From an uncultured Clostridia bacterium (lineage in GTDB: Bacteria; Bacillota; Clostridia; Lachnospirales; CAG-274): a stretch of 38,434 bases of DNA. Below are positions 31,407 through 38,434 of the stretch, one piece after another. A model generated the notes under the pieces. It had not been told where the DNA came from. It did not search any database and saw nothing but the letters and a program-made list of their open reading frames with translations. Positions within the stretch are counted from its first letter, which is position 1. Each line of letters opens with the position of its first letter. The translations under genes were made by a program, and so were the position numbers. The stretch lies in contig CANQXR010000023.1 of assembly GCA_947627855.1 (NCBI GenBank), positions 1 through 38,434 of the forward strand. The letters are read 5' to 3'.

Positions 31407-32195
31407 TTATCTGAAAATGCCGGCAACATACTTCATAACGCCGTCTATAACGTCAATATCTGCGCCGCCGCCCATTTCTATGGATATATATCCCTTATAC
31501 CCTTCATCGGCAAGGACTTTGCAAATACCCTTATGAAGCTCCCTTTCCTTAATGGGTTTGAGATTTGGCTCGCTTATATGTACGTGATTTACATATTTTA
31601 CAAAGCCTTTTAAAAGATTTTCACTTTCTCCGTTTTCTATCATGGTTCCTACATCGAGGTTAAGACGGAAGCCACGGGAATTTACTTTTTCTATAAGCTC
31701 TATCGCCGAATGTGTATCGTTTATATAATTTGTATTATATATTGGCGGATTGGCTTCCATACCTATTATCGTGTTGTGGAGTGCGGCAAAATCTCCCACC
31801 GTCCTGAAAAAATCCACTGCATCGTCGGAGTTTTTGCCTTGGGGCAGATTTCTGTTGCGGGGACAGCCGAAAACGAGATTTCTGCATTCTATGGCTTCGG
31901 CAAACAGAATCGCCATTTTCATATAGCCTTCAAGAAATGCTCTTTCTTCGGGGCTTGCGAAAATATTTTCACTTCTGCCATACCATATGGACTGCATTGA
32001 CGGAATTGTGAAAGAATAGTTGTTTTCAAGCTCCTTTTTGATGCGTACGGCTTCTTCCGTATTATCATAGGGGTTTTGACTTATAAGCTTTGTGGGGGCT
32101 ATTTCCAGTCCCTCAAAACCGTATTTTTTCATTTTATTATATATTATATCATTATATGCAATATCCCATGCAATATTTGAAATCGAAAGCTTCAT
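31407..32195 (-). CDS. Sugar phosphate isomerase/epimerase, xylose isomerase-like TIM barrel
   Basis: The 262-residue protein shows AP endonuclease family 2 barrel motifs: YGFEGLEIAPTKLI, IGMEANPPIYNTNY, FRLNLDVGTMIE, VNHVHISEPNLKP and YISIEMGGG. The Glu, Asp, His and Glu residues in these are the expected metal ligands. It probably isomerises or epimerises a sugar or cyclitol used by the glycan operon. GGAGGGTGA lies upstream, and it begins three bases after the large membrane gene. The substrate cannot be inferred. Confidence 0.9.
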   Translation of the reverse strand: MKLSISNIAWDIAYNDIIYNKMKKYGFEGLEIAPTKLISQNPYDNTEEAVRIKKELENNYSFTIPSMQSIWYGRSENIFASPEERAFLEGYMKMAILFAEAIECRNLVFGCPRNRNLPQGKNSDDAVDFFRTVGDFAALHNTIIGMEANPPIYNTNYINDTHSAIELIEKVNSRGFRLNLDVGTMIENGESENLLKGFVKYVNHVHISEPNLKPIKERELHKGICKVLADEGYKGYISIEMGGGADIDVIDGVMKYVAGIFR

Positions 32196-32198
32196 TTA

Positions 32199-35100
32199 TC
32201 AGTCACCCTCCAGTATTTTAGCTTCATAAATGTGTATATTGTTGTCACTTTCAATTCTGAAAGCATTTATATTTTCCGAATACCAGCTATAATCGGTGCT
32301 TATTCTTATTATATAGTTATTTTTGTCGTTTTCAAGGCGTATTCTATAAGTATATCTGTCGTCTGTTACACCGTTGTCAATTCTGCTTAGTATAACATCT
32401 GCATATACAGAGTCAAGTTCGCCGGTTCCTATGCTTTCCGCTGTTAAAAGAAGATAATTTCCGTTTTCCTTATCAAGCTCTGACGATGGAGTGTCAAGCA
32501 TAAACACGCTGCCATCTTTGCTTACGTTGGAAACGGTTTTATTATTTGCTGCTTCTTTTTTATCATAGTTTGCCCATATATACGGAAGTGTTTCCAAAGA
32601 AACCACTTCAGTTGGTCTGAATGAATTATAATCGAAATTAAGCATATCTGCAAATTCGGCTTTTTCGAGAATCTGCTTCATTTCGTCATATCGTTCAGGA
32701 ATGACCCACAGCGCAAACTGATCAGTATAGGCGCACAAGGGAATATAATTTTTATATATATACTCCGATACCTTATAATATCTGACGGAGTTAGGAATTC
32801 CATCGAGATTATAATAATTATTATTGACTGAAGGCATAATTGCCACAGGAATTCTATCCTTCATGTTCTCTATTTCATCTATAAAACAGAGCTGAGAAAA
32901 CTCGCCGGAAAGCTGAAGCGGCGACTGGGAAACGTATACCGGACATTCCTTTTTCATAATGGAATAAAGAGCTGTCACATTCAGAGAGTCCAAAAAGGTT
33001 TCATCGTCTTTCAGCACAAGGTCGAGAACATCTGTAAACGGCTTTGCGAATGCAGCAAAATCATCATTTATTTTTACTCGGCTAAGAGAATTGCTTTCAT
33101 CTATGGGCCTTTGCATATATGAGTTCAGACTTATCGCTTTATTTTCTGCACTGTCATAAAGAATGCTTATAGGAGCGGTGGAGGTATTCATAATCCCCCA
33201 ATTTACAAGCATCAGAACACTGAATATTGGCAGAAACAGCATAGATCTCTTCCTATACATACTTATGAACAGAGATATGAATATACTGCTTGTCCATATA
33301 GCTATTACTGTGCTTCCCTCCACAAGAGAGTGCCTGACTATACCCCTGTGAAAATTTGCGAAATATGCAAGTCCCAGAATAATTATAATTATCCATTCGA
33401 GGCGGCATAGTTTTTCTTTAAGCTTTCCGGAAAACAGAAATAATATAAGGGTCAGTTCAACTGCCATGGGAGTTATAATATATGCATAGGAAAATGCCGT
33501 TTTGCTTACATCTCCTATTGTGGCGTAAGCCCAGTTCTGATTGGAAAGACTTATCTCAATAAATTCACGAAGCCTTACAATAGGGTTTATATTTTTATAC
33601 AGGCATAATATGCACCATAAAGACAGTCCTGCCGCAGCTGTGCAGACAAGTGTTGCTATGAACTGTTTAATGCAGGTTTTGTTTTTTGTTACGACGGCAT
33701 ATGCAAGAATAACAATTATTCCTGCTGATACAAATGAAGCGCCTATATCCAATCTGTCAAGGGTTACAAGAACAGATATTATCCAGAAAAGAGCTGCTCT
33801 TTTATAGGTGTTTTTACTGACAAAATATGCCGCTGAAAGGCAAATTATACCCCCAACTATATAATCGGGTGAAAATCCGAAAAAGGGGAATAGAAGCACA
33901 GTCCAGAATGCCGTATTATCGCTTTGGATTTTTCTGAGTATAAGATAGAATATAACAGCCCAGACAGCAAGTCTATATTGTACATAGGCGGAAGATATGG
34001 CTCCTAAGTAGTCGTTATTAAAAAGTCCGTACAATATTCCCGAAAGAACTCCTGAGAGCATATGCCCGCCATAATGCTCCACTATGGGTATTTTGCCGAA
34101 ATTCAGGAAATCGGTTATGAGTATGCTGCTGTTTGCCGTTTCAAAAACATGAATATTAACCGGGGTATCCGGCAAAACCTGGGCAGCAAATGCAGCTGTA
34201 CCCAATATAAGCAGAATATACGACGCATTTTTGGACAGTTTTATATTTTTCTTTTTAAGTATACGGAATACAATATATGATATAAGCGCATATACAACAA
34301 CTACGGCTATATAGACAGTCCGTGGAGCAGATATAAATATTTTATGGCTCCCAAGTATAAAAATAAGCTCCGAATACATTGATGTGAGAAGCGGCAGTCC
34401 ACATATTGCCGTGAGCGGACAGCAGATTTTATGCCGTTTTTCGTCAATAAATATAATGCATGCCAGCATGAAGGCAGCAGGGAGCAGAAATGAGAAAAAT
34501 ACAGGCGGTATTATGCTGCCGGCAAAGACAACCGGCACGAAGCCGAGAGAAAAGCCCGAAAGCATGAGTTTGTAGTAGGTTTCGGGAGAGAGTCTTTTTT
34601 TAATGTCGAAAACAATATATATAATACCTCCGGCAATTATTTCTCCGCACAAATATGAGGAGTAATAAAAAATCCTATTGTTAAAATCATTTGTATTGCT
34701 GAAAAAAACAATAGCTTTAAAAATACAGGTGACTGCTGAAATGACAATTATATCGTCAAGAAATCTCCATGCTTTTTGCTCATCATCGGAAATATGAACG
34801 GCTTTCAGGTGATTTATGACAAGATAAAACAGCACAAAAAGAATTCCAAAGACTATGAAGCACAGATTAAAATGAGCCAAAAGCTTGTCACAGTCATAGT
34901 TGAAACGAATTCCCTGACCTATAATTCTTTTAAATTCGGTCAGATTCGTATGCCAGAGAGGGTTATACAGTGAAAGAAGAAAAGCGGAAAAACAAACGCT
35001 GTAAACGGCAGCGATTTTGCTTTTAAAGCCCTTAAAGGTTTCCACAAGAGCTTCCAGTCTGACAACGCTGAAACAAAGAACAGCCACAAGACAGGCGGAA

Positions 35101-35240
35101 AAAACAGCCTTTACAACATAGACTGCATTTGCGGTTCTTACGGAATCGACACAGACCGCAGCCGCAAATAATACGGCTGCGGTGCATATGAGTATTTTAA
35201 AAGCAGCAAGAAATTTACTTTTATATAGTTTATTGTCCAT
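32199..35240 (-). CDS. Large polytopic membrane protein, putative GT-C glycosyltransferase or glycan polymerase
   Basis: The 1013-residue protein has about 15-18 hydrophobic segments over residues 10-680 and then an extracellular domain of about 330 residues rich in Asn, Tyr and Asp. A loop segment with FLNFGKIPIVEHYGGHMLSG after a predicted membrane segment resembles the acidic/His loops of lipid-sugar-using GT-C enzymes. No exact family is recognised. It overlaps the epimerase gene by 11 bases and lies among transferases, so transfer of a sugar from a lipid carrier to a surface glycan is a reasonable inference. Confidence 0.78.
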   Translation of the reverse strand: MDNKLYKSKFLAAFKILICTAAVLFAAAVCVDSVRTANAVYVVKAVFSACLVAVLCFSVVRLEALVETFKGFKSKIAAVYSVCFSAFLLSLYNPLWHTNLTEFKRIIGQGIRFNYDCDKLLAHFNLCFIVFGILFVLFYLVINHLKAVHISDDEQKAWRFLDDIIVISAVTCIFKAIVFFSNTNDFNNRIFYYSSYLCGEIIAGGIIYIVFDIKKRLSPETYYKLMLSGFSLGFVPVVFAGSIIPPVFFSFLLPAAFMLACIIFIDEKRHKICCPLTAICGLPLLTSMYSELIFILGSHKIFISAPRTVYIAVVVVYALISYIVFRILKKKNIKLSKNASYILLILGTAAFAAQVLPDTPVNIHVFETANSSILITDFLNFGKIPIVEHYGGHMLSGVLSGILYGLFNNDYLGAISSAYVQYRLAVWAVIFYLILRKIQSDNTAFWTVLLFPFFGFSPDYIVGGIICLSAAYFVSKNTYKRAALFWIISVLVTLDRLDIGASFVSAGIIVILAYAVVTKNKTCIKQFIATLVCTAAAGLSLWCILCLYKNINPIVRLREFIEISLSNQNWAYATIGDVSKTAFSYAYIITPMAVELTLILFLFSGKLKEKLCRLEWIIIIILGLAYFANFHRGIVRHSLVEGSTVIAIWTSSIFISLFISMYRKRSMLFLPIFSVLMLVNWGIMNTSTAPISILYDSAENKAISLNSYMQRPIDESNSLSRVKINDDFAAFAKPFTDVLDLVLKDDETFLDSLNVTALYSIMKKECPVYVSQSPLQLSGEFSQLCFIDEIENMKDRIPVAIMPSVNNNYYNLDGIPNSVRYYKVSEYIYKNYIPLCAYTDQFALWVIPERYDEMKQILEKAEFADMLNFDYNSFRPTEVVSLETLPYIWANYDKKEAANNKTVSNVSKDGSVFMLDTPSSELDKENGNYLLLTAESIGTGELDSVYADVILSRIDNGVTDDRYTYRIRLENDKNNYIIRISTDYSWYSENINAFRIESDNNIHIYEAKILEGD

Positions 35241-36150
35241 TATTTACAAATTCTCCTATACTTTTAAGCACTTCGTCCTTTTGGAGTATATAGCCTCCGC
35301 TGCCGCCGAAAAGTCTGTAATAGACAGTCCTGTAATCATAGTCGGCAGGGGTTTTGTCAAGCTCGTTGACAAAGGGTCTGCCCGTCAGATATTCATATAT
35401 TTCTCCGGCTGAAACAGGCTGTGTAGCTGTATGGAGAAGACGGATATCGTTTTTAAGGGCAATTTCTATGTCGCTCCAAAGGCGTGAAAGAGGATAAAAC
35501 TGAAATACGCTTCTGCTGTCGGTGAAATTAAGGGCGGTAAAGCCTGCCGCTCTGAATTCATTTTTAAGAAGCTCCCTTTCATCGCTGAGGATATCGTTCA
35601 GTCTGTAAAATCCATTATCCTGAAGAGTATAAAATTTCCTTATAATGCCATGGTCGTGGCAAAGCTCGTCCATTTTATTCTTCGTAAGCATAAATGGAAT
35701 TACGTTTATAAAATCATATATAAAGTTCTTTTTAAGGTTTTTGCCGAAAAGACCGGGAAGTCTTATTATAAGAGCATCGGGATAATATTGTCTTATGCGT
35801 TTTTCAAGCTCCAGACGGTTATATCCGTAGGCATTCTCCTTTTTTTGTACGGCAGGAACGGTTTCGTCTGCAAGTCCGGGTGTTTCAAGGACGTCGATCG
35901 TGGAAATGAGAACCAGCTTTTTCGGAGCTATCTTTTTTATGTTTTCCGCAGCCTGCAAAACTGCCTCCAGATCCTTTTCCGGTGCATTGTTTGCAAGATA
36001 TTTTTCCGCACGCACGCCGGCGTATACAAGAAGATCCGGCTTAAGACCGTATGCGTCCTCTATATTCCGTGAGTTAAAAACACGGTCAAATTTTTTTGCG
36101 CTGTAAATATTGCTTCCCACAAAGCCTGTATAACCAACCAAAATATCCAT
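35230..36150 (-). CDS. NAD(P)-dependent sugar epimerase/dehydratase (extended SDR-like)
   Basis: The 306-residue protein starts with a Rossmann motif in shortened form (VGYTGFVGSNIY) and has LVLISTIDVLETPG and the segment AYGYNRLELE. In the SDR family the last holds Tyr-x-x-x-Lys; here it is Tyr108-x-x-x-Arg112, with Ser83/Thr84 before. A proline-containing LPGLFG follows as in sugar epimerases. The Lys to Arg change could weaken catalysis or point to a different reaction. AAGGAG precedes the ATG. It sits between a membrane transferase and a DPM-like transferase in the operon. Confidence 0.88.
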   Translation of the reverse strand: MDILVGYTGFVGSNIYSAKKFDRVFNSRNIEDAYGLKPDLLVYAGVRAEKYLANNAPEKDLEAVLQAAENIKKIAPKKLVLISTIDVLETPGLADETVPAVQKKENAYGYNRLELEKRIRQYYPDALIIRLPGLFGKNLKKNFIYDFINVIPFMLTKNKMDELCHDHGIIRKFYTLQDNGFYRLNDILSDERELLKNEFRAAGFTALNFTDSRSVFQFYPLSRLWSDIEIALKNDIRLLHTATQPVSAGEIYEYLTGRPFVNELDKTPADYDYRTVYYRLFGGSGGYILQKDEVLKSIGEFVNNGQ

Positions 36151-36161
36151 ATATATCTCCT

Positions 36162-37097
36162 TTATCTTGTAAGCTTTTCAATGCTTTCAAAGCTGTACTG
36201 TTTTCTTTTGAACACAAGATTTACAAGAATCTGAAGGTATTTGATAATGACCGCCAGAACTCCGAACAGCCCGAAAAATGCCGCAGACAGGAAAAGTATT
36301 GTTGTTGTCCAGCCTGCAACGGGGCTTTGGCTCAGATAGATGTAAAAGCTGTAAATCGCCATAAATATAACCATAGCCATCATCACGAATGCCATTCCCA
36401 AAGCAAAGCGATAGCCGACATCGGTGAAGAGTATCAATGAATCTATCGCAAGCCCTCTTTTATATATGCGCTCTTTCTTGTCATGCTTATTTTTTGATGT
36501 ATTTACGGTTTTATATTTTACATTGGCTGCCTGAAGCCCACAGTTTGCATAAACTGCTTTTCTGTAAGGTATCGATTTGTTTATGCTGTCTATCCTGTTT
36601 ACAGCTCTTCTGCTCAGAATTCTGAAGCTTTCCGTTGTAAGCTTGTTTGAAACGGAAGAAAATCTGTCAAACAAGCTATAAAACAATGTTGAAGTAAACT
36701 TTTGTTCGGAATCCGGAGAAGCGCTCACTATATCGAAGCCTGTGAGAGCCTTTCGGTATATATTCATTATTTCGCTTTTGTCATAATCGCATACCGATGT
36801 ATCGAATTCAAAAAGGAAATCGCCAATAGAAAGATCGACTCCTGCCGCCATTGCCCCCTCAAGACCGTGAAAATAGCTCATATTTATAACGGAAACAGTG
36901 GTTTCGCTTGCTTTTTCGGCACACCTTTTGATTATTTCTTTGCTGTCGTCACTTGAAGCGTCGTTTACGCAGATTATCTCGGAATGCAGGAAGTTTGTTT
37001 CAAAAACATCTATCAGCATTTCCAGAAAGCTGCTTATATGCTGCTTTGAATTATGAACATATACAACGCCTGATACAAAATTTTTTTCTTTATCCAT
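36162..37097 (-). CDS. Family 2 glycosyltransferase with two C-terminal membrane segments (GtrB/DPM-like)
   Basis: The 311-residue product has a GT-A domain (SGVVYVHNSKQHISSFL, ICVNDASSDDSKEII, FHGLEGAMAAGVDLSIGDF and an FEFDTS acidic motif) and two C-terminal membrane helices (about 225-250 and 262-290). This layout matches GtrB-like enzymes that charge undecaprenyl phosphate with a sugar. It would supply the lipid-linked sugar for the 1013-residue protein. It overlaps the FAD oxidoreductase gene by eight bases. Sugar identity is unknown. Confidence 0.92.
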   Translation of the reverse strand: MDKEKNFVSGVVYVHNSKQHISSFLEMLIDVFETNFLHSEIICVNDASSDDSKEIIKRCAEKASETTVSVINMSYFHGLEGAMAAGVDLSIGDFLFEFDTSVCDYDKSEIMNIYRKALTGFDIVSASPDSEQKFTSTLFYSLFDRFSSVSNKLTTESFRILSRRAVNRIDSINKSIPYRKAVYANCGLQAANVKYKTVNTSKNKHDKKERIYKRGLAIDSLILFTDVGYRFALGMAFVMMAMVIFMAIYSFYIYLSQSPVAGWTTTILFLSAAFFGLFGVLAVIIKYLQILVNLVFKRKQYSFESIEKLTR

Positions 37098-38223
37098 TTT
37101 CGCTTAACACCTCATCTAAATCATAAACAGTATTTATTTTACCCGAAAGAACCCCTACGCAGGTGGGATTTTTGGAATAAACACGTATAACGGTTGGCCT
37201 TGAGTCGTCTATTTCCGAGCTCATCAGTATGGGCTTCATTGAGAACAGCGACTCCTTATATTCAAATTTATAGTCGTCCTTAAGATATTTTCTCGCAAGA
37301 CTTGCCATATATGGGAAAGCGCTTACGGGCTTTGCGGGGCAGTCGTTGCAGTTGCCCAGATGTGTGGGCGAGCAGTAGTTTTTGCTTCTTCCCTGACATT
37401 CAAATGTGGGGAGCTCCTCATAGCTTGTCTGATGAGGAGTGAAGGTAACCGATGTAAGAGAGTGTATACCCGTTTTGCCGAAAGGCATAATGGAGAAGAA
37501 GGGTCCGTCCATTACGGTAAAGCCATATTCGTTAAGCTTATCGTTTACATCGCAGAGTATTATTTCACACAGCTCATATTTTATTCTGAACTTGTCATAT
37601 CCCAACATATGAAGGATCTGATTTGTGGAGGCGTAGGTGGAATTGAGCAGGAAGCCCGTTTCGCTTATTTTGCCGTTATCCTCCCGGACTGCATATGATT
37701 TTCCGTCATTTGAAATATCAGTAATGTTTACGTTATACCTTATTTCAACATTTTTAAGGGGAGCAAGCTTTTCGAGATAATAGTTTTTAAGTATTTCCGC
37801 ATCGTAGGTATATTCTCTTGTGAGAAATGCACCGTCACACATACCGTCTTTGAAAAATCTTCCCGGATGAAGCTCTTCACAGGGAATATTTGCGGCACGG
37901 CAGAATTTTTTGAACTGTTCTCCGCTTGACCATGAGTATTCGCTTGAGGTTGCGTAAACCTTTGTAAATTCACGATTTATACAAAAATCGAAGTCCTTAT
38001 TGAATCTTTCAAAATAGCCGGCGGATTTAAGAGCGGTGGAAATGGATCTGGGATAGTGATATCCCTGATGAACCCTTGCCTGATTTATAAATGTAGCCCT
38101 TTTAAACGGCGCTGCATCACATTCAAGCACGAGAATGCTCTGACCCTTTTCACCGCAGAAAAGAGCCGAATATAATCCGTAAAGTCCGGCACCTATAATT
38201 ATTTTATCATATTTCATAAGCAT
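37090..38223 (-). CDS. FAD-dependent oxidoreductase (DAO-like) with a cysteine cluster
   Basis: The 377-residue protein begins with the dinucleotide-binding motif IIGAGLYGLYSALFCGEKG and ARVHQGYHYPRS, where FAD-linked oxidases keep a His. A cysteine cluster of pattern C-x7-C-x7-C-x2-C lies at Cys276, Cys284, Cys292 and Cys295 (with CNDCPAKP), which suggests a metal or iron-sulphur site not standard for DAO enzymes. It is the first gene of the glycan operon and may oxidise a sugar or amino-sugar intermediate. A ribosome site AAGGA lies upstream; an ATG two codons later is a possible alternative. Function is inferred from context. Confidence 0.86.
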   Translation of the reverse strand: MLMKYDKIIIGAGLYGLYSALFCGEKGQSILVLECDAAPFKRATFINQARVHQGYHYPRSISTALKSAGYFERFNKDFDFCINREFTKVYATSSEYSWSSGEQFKKFCRAANIPCEELHPGRFFKDGMCDGAFLTREYTYDAEILKNYYLEKLAPLKNVEIRYNVNITDISNDGKSYAVREDNGKISETGFLLNSTYASTNQILHMLGYDKFRIKYELCEIILCDVNDKLNEYGFTVMDGPFFSIMPFGKTGIHSLTSVTFTPHQTSYEELPTFECQGRSKNYCSPTHLGNCNDCPAKPVSAFPYMASLARKYLKDDYKFEYKESLFSMKPILMSSEIDDSRPTVIRVYSKNPTCVGVLSGKINTVYDLDEVLSENG

Positions 38224-38272
38224 TTTCCTATCCTTAAAGAATTTATTGAATTACAAAACTTATCTATTATCA

Positions 38273-38301
38273 AGTATACAGCCGACTGCGCATAAAGTCA
38301 A
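38273..38301 (-). promoter_or_regulatory. Promoter of the surface glycan operon
   Basis: Minus strand -35 TTGACT (38296-38301) and -10 TATACT (38273-38278), spacing 17. It lies between the Y-shaped element at the right edge and the first gene, so the element is outside this operon's transcript. Confidence 0.78.
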
Positions 38302-38307
38302 TAAAAA

Positions 38308-38434
38308 GTTGCCCTCGGATCCGCAGCCAAGCCGCCGCAGGCGGCTTGGCTGCGGACCCGGGGCATCGGGGGCAGGCAGGCACGGGGGAAGCAAAGGAGT
38401 GCGGGATATCCCGCACTCCTTTGCTTCCCCCGTG
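38308..38434. repeat. Y-shaped GC-rich palindromic element D (cut by window end)
   Basis: GTTGC (38308-38312) leads straight into a first hairpin (38313-38336 with 38340-38363; 24 positions, one mismatch, one wobble, loop GCA). A spacer CATCGGGGGCAGGCAGG follows, then a perfect self-complementary block 38381-38434 (27-bp arms, no loop bases). The window ends on the last base of this palindrome, so the closing GCAAC arm, if present, lies outside. GGCACGGG at the arm's left edge matches bases 4-11 of the window. Confidence 0.85.

Noticed and set aside
38313..38434. Hairpin telomere of a linear replicon
   Set aside because: A similar complete element lies inside the window between housekeeping genes, so palindromes at the edge need no telomere.

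Overview
The window looks like a chromosomal segment of an anaerobic Bacillota bacterium of class Clostridia. Coding DNA is moderately AT-rich. Ribosome binding sites are strong (AGGAGG type), terminators are Rho-independent, and sigma-A promoters are easy to see. Fermentation genes pta-ackA, the Firmicute-type tmcAL, rsfS, rpsF-ssb-rpsR and separate secD/secF genes all fit. I cannot name a genus from the sequence. 39 protein genes were found. No tRNA, rRNA, CRISPR array, transposase or phage gene was recognised. No gap without a gene exceeds 300 bases.

Left part (1-8.5 kb, minus strand): a copper-responsive csoR-copA unit with a clear operator; a small XRE regulator plus membrane protein pair with two operators; the rpsF-ssb-rpsR operon with a structured leader and a run of small hairpins before rpsR; an M29 aminopeptidase with a Ca/Na exchanger; and tmcAL. 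Middle part (8.7-16.4 kb, plus strand): pta-ackA, then a closely packed operon purC, 3-methyladenine glycosylase, a fused nadD-yqeK, rsfS and a DUF5721-like gene, followed by htpG. At 16.4-19.4 kb (minus) lie a flavin reductase and a four-gene partner-switching module: a STAS antagonist, a degenerate RsbW-like protein, an intact RsbW-like kinase and a PP2C phosphatase with a receiver-like domain. At 19.6-26.6 kb (plus) lie two small regulators, a secreted stalk-domain protein, a lipoprotein-like NagZ, and secD-secF with a long acidic insert in SecF. From 26.7 kb to the end (minus) lie a DUF305 protein, a thioesterase, RNase R, SecG and a six-gene surface-glycan operon headed by an unusual cysteine-rich FAD oxidoreductase.

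The most striking feature outside genes is a set of long GC-rich palindromes at operon boundaries. Three sites (1-114, 29901-30048, 38308-38434) fit one Y-shaped plan: an outer GTTGC/GCAAC stem, a first hairpin, a short G-rich spacer, and a second very long and perfectly paired hairpin (46, 40 and at least 27 bp arms). The two edge copies are cut by the window. A fourth site (30493-30579) is a relaxed relative. Stem sequences differ between copies while pairing stays perfect. This is the best candidate here for an undescribed element family.
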